Below, piece after piece: positions 18,420 through 25,548 of a DNA stretch of 64,000 nt. The DNA comes from Paenibacillus sp. JNUCC32 (GTDB taxonomy: Bacteria; Bacillota; Bacilli; Paenibacillales; Paenibacillaceae): NCBI RefSeq assembly GCF_014863545.1, contig NZ_CP062260.1, positions 6,256,001-6,320,000 on the forward strand, written 5' to 3'. Position 1 is the stretch's first letter. The number at the start of each line of letters is the position of its first letter. Made by a program: the position numbers and the translations under genes. The notes beneath the pieces are model-generated. The model was not told where the DNA came from. It made no database searches and saw only the letters and a list, made by a program, of their open reading frames with translations.

Positions 18420-18947
18420 GTCTTCTTCATCTCCTGATGTGCGATTTGTTGTACTCCTTCGAGCTTCGCCTCCTGTCTTTTTTAAATAAGTAATGGTGTA
18501 TGTATTACATGTATCAGAAATAAGAAAGTGTAAGCTTCATGGGCTTACCAGCCTTATTTTTGGAAGAAACGCTTCCTTTACATGTGGATCTTTCACTTGA
18601 GTAAGTACGTCGATAAACGTATGACTTTGCGGTCTCGATTGGTGTTCAGTCCATCCGTGCATCGGTTGAGGTCCCAACAGGGCGATCCGGATGCGGATAA
18701 AGCAAAACGCCCCCCCAATTTGGTAAACTGGAATCAACCAGACTACCGCACTAAAGCGAAAGGCGTGCAACTTCATCCTACACCACATGTTTTGGATTGG
18801 GAAGAGGCGGGGAATGGGGTTAGAGCGGTAGGCGGCTCATATGGGGATGAGGTGGAACCGCCGATTTATCGCATGAATAAAGGGCTTTCAGGATTCCATG
18901 AGACGAGGATGCAAGATCTTAAAAATTATTTTTTGGGGAGATCTGAT
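18420..18947. other. Divergent intergenic region with possible operator
   Basis: Contains the MFS gene leader on the minus strand and, at 18500-18510, the palindrome ATGTATTACAT within a larger TGTATG/CATGTA-rich stretch. The frame of the downstream AlkC-like gene stays open for 366 bases upstream of its start, but that stretch has no protein-like character and the binding site places the start at 18948. I see no other gene here. Confidence 0.4.
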
Positions 18948-20045
18948 ATGAGAGAAACGCTGAAGGATCTATATTCGAATACATTATTCCAGCAAGTGAC
19001 CGACCGGCTGAAGGAGGCTTATCCGGCATTCGATGCGGACCGGTTCATGACGCTGATTCATAATGAAGCCTGGGAGCAGGAGGAGTTCAAGCAGCGCATC
19101 CGGCATATTACGCTGGCCTTAACGGACACGCTGCCTGCTTCTTACCCGGAAGCCGTCGGGATCCTGAAGCAGGTGGCTCCGCATTTCAGAGGCGTGGAAT
19201 ACGTGTTTTTTCCTGATTATGTCGAGGTGAACGGCATGGATGATCTGGAGACGTCGATGGGAGCTTTGGCGGTATTCACGCATTTTTCCACGGCGGAGTT
19301 TGCCGTCCGGCCTTTTATCATCCGGGACCAGGATCGGATGCTGGCCCAGATGATGACATGGGCGCAGTCCGATGACGAGCATCTGCGCCGATTGGCGAGT
19401 GAAGGCTGCAGACCGCGCCTGCCTTGGGCGCCGCAGCTGCCGGCCCTGATCAAGGATCCGCGCCCGGCGCTGCCGATTCTGGAGCAGCTGAAAGAGGACT
19501 CCTCCTTGTATGTTAGAAAAAGCGTCGCCAATCACTTGAACGATATCTCCAAGGATCACCCGGAGCTTGTGTTGGAGATCGCAGCCAAATGGTATGGCCG
19601 CCATCCGCTAACGGATTGGATCGTACGTCATGCGCTGCGTTCGCTGCTGCGAAAAGGGGATATCCGGGCACTGGCTATTTTCGGATACGAGGAGCTTGAG
19701 AAGCTGGAAGGACTGGAGGTGCGCGAGCTGCGCATCAAACGTTCCGTGATTACGATGGGGGACGATTTGGAGTTCGCTTTTCAGGTAGTCAACGAAACCG
19801 GCTATCCGATGGCGCTCCGCATCGATTACGAGATCGATTATATGAAGGCAAGCGGCAAGCTTGCGCCGAAACGCTATAAATGCTCGGACAAGATTTATGC
19901 GCCGGGATGCTGGAAGGTCGAGAAGAAGCAATCGTTTAAGCCGATTTCTACCCGCCGCTTCTATTCCGGCGATCACCGCCTTCACATCGTCGTGAACGGC
20001 AAGCGTTTGGCCAGCATGGATTTTGTGCTGGAGGGCGCGGAGTAA
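18948..20045 (+). CDS. AlkC/AlkD-like DNA alkylation repair protein
   Basis: 365 residues from ATG 18948 (GGGGAG lies 7 bases upstream). The protein consists of alpha-helical HEAT-like repeats; the strongest signature, roughly residues 140-215, is LRRLASEGCRPRLPWAPQLP and YVRKSVANHLNDISKDHPEL, which is characteristic of the AlkC group of HEAT-repeat DNA glycosylases. These enzymes excise alkylated bases such as 3-methyladenine without flipping them out. The C-terminal 90 residues (from about 270) are beta-rich and resemble the Ig-like DNA-contact domain found at the end of AlkC proteins. It is monocistronic with its own terminator. An ordinary HEAT-repeat scaffold is the alternative, but the ASEG-RPRLPW motif argues against it. 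Confidence 0.85.
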   Translation: MRETLKDLYSNTLFQQVTDRLKEAYPAFDADRFMTLIHNEAWEQEEFKQRIRHITLALTDTLPASYPEAVGILKQVAPHFRGVEYVFFPDYVEVNGMDDLETSMGALAVFTHFSTAEFAVRPFIIRDQDRMLAQMMTWAQSDDEHLRRLASEGCRPRLPWAPQLPALIKDPRPALPILEQLKEDSSLYVRKSVANHLNDISKDHPELVLEIAAKWYGRHPLTDWIVRHALRSLLRKGDIRALAIFGYEELEKLEGLEVRELRIKRSVITMGDDLEFAFQVVNETGYPMALRIDYEIDYMKASGKLAPKRYKCSDKIYAPGCWKVEKKQSFKPISTRRFYSGDHRLHIVVNGKRLASMDFVLEGAE

Positions 20046-20118
20046 GAGTAGGGGCGTGGTGCAGGGGATGTACTGGCAAACCTAGGGGCAGGTCGTGCAC
20101 AGATAAAACTGTAATGGA

Positions 20119-20160
20119 GGAATCCTGGAACCAGTTGAAGGATTGGGGCGATTCCTTTTT
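20119..20160 (+). terminator. Terminator of AlkC-like gene
   Basis: GGAATC pairs with GATTCC, enclosing a CTGGAACCAG hairpin, with five T residues after the stem. Confidence 0.6.
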
Positions 20161-20249
20161 AAAGTTTTGTACATCGTGTGCACTGCTCCCTGTGTGCACG
20201 GTGCGTGGTCGTTGGGACATTCTTGGATGGCTGCCGACCGCTGAGATGT

Positions 20250-20440
20250 TAAGGAGATTCTGACTACAGGATTTTGAAATCCCAATGCGGCATCCCTGGC
20301 ATAAAGGTAAGGGAAAGTAATCTCCTTAGGCAGAGAAAAGAGAATTAAGAGCACTAGCCCCGCACGGTGATCATGCGCCAGTAACAGCCACAGAGGATCA
20401 TGTGAGGCAAGCTTTCCGATGGGAGGGCTTGTTTTTGTTT
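20250..20440 (+). ncRNA. Candidate structured RNA or leader with terminator
   Basis: TAAGGAGATT (20250-20259) and AATCTCCTTA (20319-20328) form a perfect 10-bp closing stem around 59 bases that include a GGATT/AATCC hairpin near 20270. About 80 bases on, CAAGC (20408-20412) and GCTTG (20427-20431) plus an inner TTCC/GGGA form a terminator-like hairpin followed by TTTTTG. The layout (junction-type aptamer, then terminator, then gene 250 bases away) is what a riboswitch or small RNA would look like. It does not match any riboswitch consensus I know, and no promoter is evident. Confidence 0.3.
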
Positions 20441-20686
20441 TGCACAAAACCGAGTGCCATGCGGATTATGGCAACACTATCAAATGTGTGGAAATCAAGT
20501 TAGCAGGTAGAAGAGAAGCCGGACTTTTGGTACACTAGATAAGTTGAAAAGCTTTAAAATGGTTTACAAACAATTGATATAGATGTCGGATGCCCTGTTC
20601 TATGAACATAGAGTATGGCTAGCAGGTTTCAATGGAAGAATAGTAGTACACAGCACGCCGGCTTGGACCGGTCTGGGAGGATATAG
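20441..20686. other. Leader region of U32 gene
   Basis: No gene and no convincing promoter was found. It holds a small palindrome TGTTCTATGAACA near 20592 and GGGAGGA just before the start at 20687. Confidence 0.4.
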
Positions 20687-23200
20687 ATGGACACGAAAGC
20701 ACTACGAAGAGAAGACGTGGAGCTGCTGGCGCCGGCAGGGGATTGGGATTGCATGCGAGCCGCGGTGGCGAACGGGGCGGACGCGATCTTTTTTGGGGTC
20801 GAAAAATTTAATGCGCGCGCACGGGCGAACAATTTCCGGATGGACGAGCTGTCCGAAATTATGGCCTTTTTGCACAGTTATGGGGTTAAGGGGTTCCTGA
20901 CCTTCAATATTCTGGTGTTTGAGAACGAGTTGGAGGATGCCAAGGAGCTGATCGATGCGTGCGTGGATGCCGGCGTGGACGCGGTGATCGTGCAGGATCT
21001 GGGTTTGGTGAAAATGATTCGCGAGATTTCTCCGGATTTCCCGATCCACGGCTCAACGCAGATGACGATTACGTCGCCGGAGGCCGTCGAGTTTACGAAG
21101 CCGTTTAACATGGAACGCGTCGTGCTGGGACGCGAGAATAATTTGAAGCAAATCCAAAAGATCGGGGAGCAGGCGAAGCTGCCGATGGAGGTATTCGTGC
21201 ATGGTGCGCTATGCGTATCTTATTCGGGCCAATGCCTGACTTCCGAAATGTGGGGCGGCCGGTCCGCCAATCGCGGAGAGTGCGCGCAGGCCTGCCGTCT
21301 ACCGTACGATCTGATCGTGGATGGCGAGCAGAAGCCGATGGGCGATGTTGCTTACTTGCTCTCGCCAAAAGATCTGGCCGCGATCGATCTGATGCCGGAG
21401 CTGATTGAAGCGGGCGTGACCTCGTTCAAGATCGAGGGCCGTTTGAAGAGCCCGGAATACGTGGCTAACGTCGTGAGCAAGTACCGGAAGGCGATCGACC
21501 GGTATTTTGACGGCGAGGATGCGAGACCGAGTAAGGAAGAGGTTCGCGAGCTGCAGCAGAGCTTCTCCCGCGGCTTCACCCATGGCTTCCTGGATGGAAC
21601 GAACAATAAAAAGCTGGTCGAGGGCACGTTCCCGAAAAGCCGCGGCGTGTACCTCGGGCGGGTGGAGCAGATTCTGCGCGATGGGGTCGTCTGCAAGCTG
21701 GATGCACCGCTGAAGCGCGGGGACGGTATCGTGTTTGATGCCGGGGACCCAACGAAAAAAGAAGAAGGCGGACGCGTCTACGACGTGCGCCGCAAAGGCG
21801 TCAAGCTGGAGGGCGAAGCGCAGGAAGGCTGGATTGTCGATATCGTTCCCGGCCGGAGCGACGTAGACCTGCGCAAGCTGCATGTCGGCGATCGGATCTG
21901 GAAGACGAACGATCCGGCGCTGGATAAGCGCCTTCGTCAGACGTACGAGACGGAGAAGCCGTACCGGGTATTCCCGGTACATGTGCGGGTCAGCGGCCGT
22001 CCTGGACAGCCGCTGTCGACCTGGTGGACCGATGTGCAGAAAGGCACGACGGTCCAGGTGGATTCGGAGCTGGAACTGGAGATCGCCCAGAAGCGGCCGC
22101 TCAGCCAGGAGATCCTGGAGGAGCAGCTTGGCCGCCTGGGCGGAACGGTGTTCCAGCTTGAGGCACTCGACGTCGACCTGTACGGCGACGTCATCGTGCC
22201 GATTCGCGAGCTCAACAGCATCCGCCGCCGTGCGGTGGAGCTGCTCGCCGGCGAGCGGCCGAAGCCGCCCGTGTACGTGAAACGGGCGGTGTCGGTGTAT
22301 GGCGATGCGGCTGCGCCCGCAGCGCCCGTGGCCCGCGGTGAGGCGAAGCTCACCGCGCTGTGCCGCAGCCTCCCGCAGGTTGAGGCTGCGCTTGAGGCCG
22401 GCGTCGAGATGATCTACGCCGACTTCGAGTTCATCAAGCAGTTCCCGGCAGCGGTGGAAGCCGTGCGTGCAGCCGGTAAGCAGATTGCGCTGGCAACGCC
22501 GCGCATTCACATGCCGGGCGAGAACGGCTACCACAACAACATCCTGCGCCTCCAGCCGGACGCCGTGCTGGTGCGCAACACCGGTGCGCTGTATTTCTAC
22601 CTGCGCCACCGGATGGAGAACCCGGGGGCGAAGCATCCCCGGCTGATCGGCGACTTCTCCCTGAACATTGCCAACCACAAGGCGGTTGACCTGTTCGTCG
22701 AAGCCGGATGCGACGCCGTCACGCCTTCCTATGACCTGAACATCCAGCAGATGGTGGATCTTCTCGGGAAGGCCGACACATCCAAGATGGAGATCGTCAT
22801 CCATCAGCATCTGCCGATGTTCCATACGGAGCACTGCGTGTACTGTACCTTCCTCAGCGAAGGAACGGACTTCACTAACTGTGGACGTCCTTGTGAAGAG
22901 AGCCGCGTATCCCTACAGGACCGGATCGGCATGTCCCACCCGGTTCGAGTGGACGAAGGCTGTCGGAACACGGTGTACAATGCCATCGAGCAATCCGGCG
23001 CCGAGTACCTGGCCAACTTCATGGAGCTGGGCGTATCCAGCTACCGCGTTGAATTCCTCGAGGAAACGCCGGAGCAAGTCCACGAGGTCATCGATCTCTA
23101 CAACCGCGCCCTGCGAGGCGAGATCAGCGGCACTCAGGTGTGGAAGAAGCTGAAGGCGACCAACCAGCTTGGCGTTACGCGGGGGCAGCTGGTGAAGTAA
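20687..23200 (+). CDS. U32 family peptidase, RlhA-like (probable 23S rRNA hydroxylation)
   Basis: 837 residues. The N-terminal U32 domain (about 10-300) has ELLAPAGDWDCMRAAVANGADAIFFG and the four-cysteine segment with ALCVSYSGQCL and GECAQACRLPY (about 170-205), the iron-sulfur-type cysteine set of the family. A DUF3656-like middle domain follows (about 330-520), then a second U32-like TIM-barrel half that ends in CVYCTFLSEGTDFTNCGRPC with further cysteines (about 715-740). Classical U32 proteins were called collagenases, but the E. coli members act in RNA hydroxylation (RlhA on C2501 of 23S rRNA; TrhP on tRNA). This protein is longer than E. coli RlhA (about 650) because of the extra C-terminal half. 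ATG 20687 follows GGGAGGA. It is monocistronic with a strong terminator. Confidence 0.85.
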   Translation: MDTKALRREDVELLAPAGDWDCMRAAVANGADAIFFGVEKFNARARANNFRMDELSEIMAFLHSYGVKGFLTFNILVFENELEDAKELIDACVDAGVDAVIVQDLGLVKMIREISPDFPIHGSTQMTITSPEAVEFTKPFNMERVVLGRENNLKQIQKIGEQAKLPMEVFVHGALCVSYSGQCLTSEMWGGRSANRGECAQACRLPYDLIVDGEQKPMGDVAYLLSPKDLAAIDLMPELIEAGVTSFKIEGRLKSPEYVANVVSKYRKAIDRYFDGEDARPSKEEVRELQQSFSRGFTHGFLDGTNNKKLVEGTFPKSRGVYLGRVEQILRDGVVCKLDAPLKRGDGIVFDAGDPTKKEEGGRVYDVRRKGVKLEGEAQEGWIVDIVPGRSDVDLRKLHVGDRIWKTNDPALDKRLRQTYETEKPYRVFPVHVRVSGRPGQPLSTWWTDVQKGTTVQVDSELELEIAQKRPLSQEILEEQLGRLGGTVFQLEALDVDLYGDVIVPIRELNSIRRRAVELLAGERPKPPVYVKRAVSVYGDAAAPAAPVARGEAKLTALCRSLPQVEAALEAGVEMIYADFEFIKQFPAAVEAVRAAGKQIALATPRIHMPGENGYHNNILRLQPDAVLVRNTGALYFYLRHRMENPGAKHPRLIGDFSLNIANHKAVDLFVEAGCDAVTPSYDLNIQQMVDLLGKADTSKMEIVIHQHLPMFHTEHCVYCTFLSEGTDFTNCGRPCEESRVSLQDRIGMSHPVRVDEGCRNTVYNAIEQSGAEYLANFMELGVSSYRVEFLEETPEQVHEVIDLYNRALRGEISGTQVWKKLKATNQLGVTRGQLVK

Positions 23201-23242
23201 GGAAGCAGTACGCGGATTGCGTTTATACCGAGATAATATGAG

Positions 23243-23275
23243 GGAGTGATGCCAAGTTAGGCATCACTCCTTTTT
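23243..23275. terminator. Bidirectional terminator overlapping a coding end
   Basis: GGAGTGATGCC and GGCATCACTCC form a perfect 11-bp stem with loop AAGTTA, followed by TTTTT on the plus strand. The TAA stop of the minus-strand acyltransferase (23257-23259) lies inside the loop, so one arm of the stem is that gene's last codons. Confidence 0.9.
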
Positions 23276-24309
23276 GCGTCGGCACGCTTCGTTTCTGCGC
23301 GTTCATGGCGGTGCTTGGATCGATAATGGAATAGAAACCCGACGTTCGGCTCGACGATCCAACTGAAGCCGCGTTTGATCCAGGACGAGGATAGCAGCCA
23401 GGTTATGACTGCGCCGAGCAGAATCAGCAGCAGCTTGCCTCCCGTGGACCGGAACGCTTCGAACCAGCCCAGATGCTGCATCGTTTTGACGATAAACCCA
23501 TGAAGCAAAAAGACGTACATGGTATTCACCCCACGGTCCGTGAAGGGCGTTTCCGACCTCGGAATGAGGGAGAGGACGCATAGCCCCATGATGACGGTGA
23601 AGGCGTAGGTGATCATACGGTAGAGGCCTGCATACCACGAGTCCAAGCCAAACTCCAGGTAAGGCATCGCCCCGTAGAACCAGTTAGTTGGCAGGATCGG
23701 CGATATGACGTACAGCAAGACAAATCCGGAGGAAAGCAGGATGATCGAGAGCAGTTGTAATGGCCGGGCCTTGATGGCATCCAGCCATTCCCTTTTGAAA
23801 ACATACCCGATGAGAAAAAAGGGCAGGAAGTAAAGCGTGCGCGAAATGCTGGCGTAATAGTCGACATCGATCGAGTACCCGAGCATGATGGACATCGCGA
23901 AACAGACGACGAGCGGGTATTTGAGCATCAGCAGGTATGGCAGAAGCATTTTCCACAGCATCATGCTGAACAGGAACCACAGGATCCAATTGGGGTAAAA
24001 GTACGTGAAATCGATCCGATCCAAGCCTTGCATGTAATAGTCGAACAGGGTATAGAGCGTCTCGAATATGAAATACGGCACGACCAGTCCCGACAGCAGG
24101 CCGACGTATTGTTTGGGGGATTGAATGCATTTGGCGAAATAACCGGCCGCAAATATAAACAGCGGCATATGAAACGAGTAAATGAACTGATAGATCGCTC
24201 CCATCGCTGCTTCGCCGTTAAACGGCTCGATGAGATGCCCCACGACTACCAACAGGATCAGTATGAATTTGAGGTTATCGAAATAGGCGTCTCTCTCTTT
24301 CAACAGCAA
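23257..24309 (-). CDS. Membrane acyltransferase, fucose 4-O-acetylase type (acyltransferase 3 fold)
   Basis: 350 residues with about ten membrane helices. The N-terminal motif YFDNLKFILILLVVVGHLIEP contains the conserved His of acyltransferase-3 proteins and is closest to the NolL/fucose 4-O-acetylase group (COG3594-like). Such enzymes O-acetylate sugars or other surface glycans using acetyl-CoA. The start is TTG 24309, with AAAGGAG only 4 bases away; TTG 24303, two codons later, has 10-base spacing and may be the real start. The tail KRADAKRSDA is a short, repetitive, basic cytoplasmic end partly encoded within the terminator stem. Its position next to the glycan locus suggests a role in glycan acetylation, but it is transcribed away from it. 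Confidence 0.82.
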   Translation of the reverse strand: MLLKERDAYFDNLKFILILLVVVGHLIEPFNGEAAMGAIYQFIYSFHMPLFIFAAGYFAKCIQSPKQYVGLLSGLVVPYFIFETLYTLFDYYMQGLDRIDFTYFYPNWILWFLFSMMLWKMLLPYLLMLKYPLVVCFAMSIMLGYSIDVDYYASISRTLYFLPFFLIGYVFKREWLDAIKARPLQLLSIILLSSGFVLLYVISPILPTNWFYGAMPYLEFGLDSWYAGLYRMITYAFTVIMGLCVLSLIPRSETPFTDRGVNTMYVFLLHGFIVKTMQHLGWFEAFRSTGGKLLLILLGAVITWLLSSSWIKRGFSWIVEPNVGFLFHYRSKHRHERAETKRADAKRSDA

Positions 24310-24548
24310 CCAGCTCCTTTGGCTTTTCGGTCCATCGAAGTTTCGTACTAGTATATCGGACGGTAAGGGGGCTTTCCATGGTTAAAGTTGGAAGGTATTG
24401 TCTCCAGTTTTCTGTCTCTCCTTGAAAAAGCCACATCAAAACCGATAAGTGAAGGGAGGGGCAACTCGGCCTAAGCGGCAAGGCCACGAACAATAAGCCG
24501 CCTGCCTTAGACAAAAACCGATTTTAATCGATGGGTTAGCCGGACTCA

Positions 24549-24557
24549 TGATACAAT
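24549..24557 (+). promoter_or_regulatory. Possible extended -10 promoter of galU
   Basis: TGATACAAT reads as an extended -10 (TG-N-TACAAT) 40 bases before galU; no good -35 is present. Confidence 0.4.
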
Positions 24558-24597
24558 GTCATCAATATGGGACACTTACGGGAATGGAGAAGATAGG

Positions 24598-25470
24598 ATG
24601 AACATTCGAAAAGCGATCATACCGGCCGCTGGGCTTGGTACGCGGTTCCTGCCGGCCACGAAAGCGATGCCGAAAGAGATGCTACCTATTGTGGACAAGC
24701 CGACCATACAATACATCATCGAGGAAGCGGTCGCTTCCGGCATCGAGGACATTATCATTGTGACGGGTAAGGGGAAGCGGGCGATTGAGGATCATTTTGA
24801 TTCATCATTTGAGCTGGAACATAACCTAGCTGAGAAAGGGAAATGGAGCCTCCTTGAAGAAGTGCGTAAGCCCTCCAACATGGCAGATATCCATTATATT
24901 CGGCAAAAAGAGCCCAAGGGGCTGGGTCATGCCATTTGGTGCGCACGCAAATTCATCGGGGACGAGCCGTTTGCGGTGCTGCTCGGCGACGACATCGTGG
25001 AGTCGGAAGTACCTTGCCTAAAACAGATGATGAAGGTCTACGACACCTACCAATCTGCCATTGTGGGCGTTCAGCCCGTCGATTGGAATGAAGTCGATCG
25101 GTACGGGATCGTAGATGGACTTCAGAAATCAAACCGAATCTATGAAACATCGAGATTGGTAGAGAAGCCATCCCGTGCCGAGGCGCCTTCCAACCTAGCC
25201 ATCATGGGCCGCTATATTTTGCCGCCGGATATCTTCGACTTACTGGAGAATCAAGAGGTTGGGAAGAACGGAGAAATTCAGCTGACTGATGCGCTTTCCA
25301 CCTTAGCTCATCGGAGTCCGATCTATGCATATCACTTTGACGGGATGCGCCATGATGTCGGCGAGAAGTTAGGTTTTATTGAGACCAGCATTCATTATGC
25401 ATTGCAGCGTGAAGAGTTAAGAGATGATTTGCTTGCTTATTTGAGTGGGGTTTTGGCGAAGGTTCAGTAG
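24598..25470 (+). CDS. galU: UTP--glucose-1-phosphate uridylyltransferase
   Basis: 290 residues from ATG 24598 (GGAGAAGATAGG upstream); an in-frame ATG at 24556 would add 14 residues without support. It makes UDP-glucose from UTP and glucose 1-phosphate in the cytoplasm, feeding cell-surface glycans. The nucleotide-binding signature [20 protein letters not shown] lies at the N terminus; the sugar-binding EKP occurs in [13 protein letters not shown]. Length and motifs match GtaB/GalU. It stands at the left border of the polysaccharide locus and likely supplies UDP-glucose (and UDP-galactose via an epimerase not seen here) to the initiating transferase at 41.8 kb. Codon use is that of the GC-rich backbone, unlike the island to its right. 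Confidence 0.97.
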   Translation: MNIRKAIIPAAGLGTRFLPATKAMPKEMLPIVDKPTIQYIIEEAVASGIEDIIIVTGKGKRAIEDHFDSSFELEHNLAEKGKWSLLEEVRKPSNMADIHYIRQKEPKGLGHAIWCARKFIGDEPFAVLLGDDIVESEVPCLKQMMKVYDTYQSAIVGVQPVDWNEVDRYGIVDGLQKSNRIYETSRLVEKPSRAEAPSNLAIMGRYILPPDIFDLLENQEVGKNGEIQLTDALSTLAHRSPIYAYHFDGMRHDVGEKLGFIETSIHYALQREELRDDLLAYLSGVLAKVQ

Positions 25471-25496
25471 AGTAATCTAATAAGACTTAACATATG

Positions 25497-25548
25497 AAAA
25501 AAGGGACAGTTGGGTAGAGGTTTTCTACCACGAACTGTCCCATTTTAA
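25497..25548. terminator. Bidirectional terminator between galU and ligase gene
   Basis: GGGACAGTT and AACTGTCCC make a 9-bp stem enclosing GGTAG/CTACC. Six A residues on the left (T-run on the minus strand) make it strongest for the minus-strand gene; ATTTTAATT follows on the plus strand. Confidence 0.85.

Noticed and set aside
18582-18947. In-frame N-terminal extension of the AlkC-like protein
   Set aside because: GGGGAG before ATG 18948 marks the start and the extension is not protein-like; AlkC relatives lack it.
20082-20447. 121-codon minus-strand frame in the AlkC-U32 gap
   Set aside because: No binding site; it crosses two terminator-like hairpins.
20046-20686. T-box or known riboswitch upstream of the U32 gene
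   Set aside because: No T-box consensus and no match to the purine, TPP, SAM, fluoride or other motifs I know; kept only as an unassigned structured RNA.
21299-22834. 511-codon open frame antisense to the U32 gene
   Set aside because: Same reason: codon-bias shadow with no ribosome binding site.
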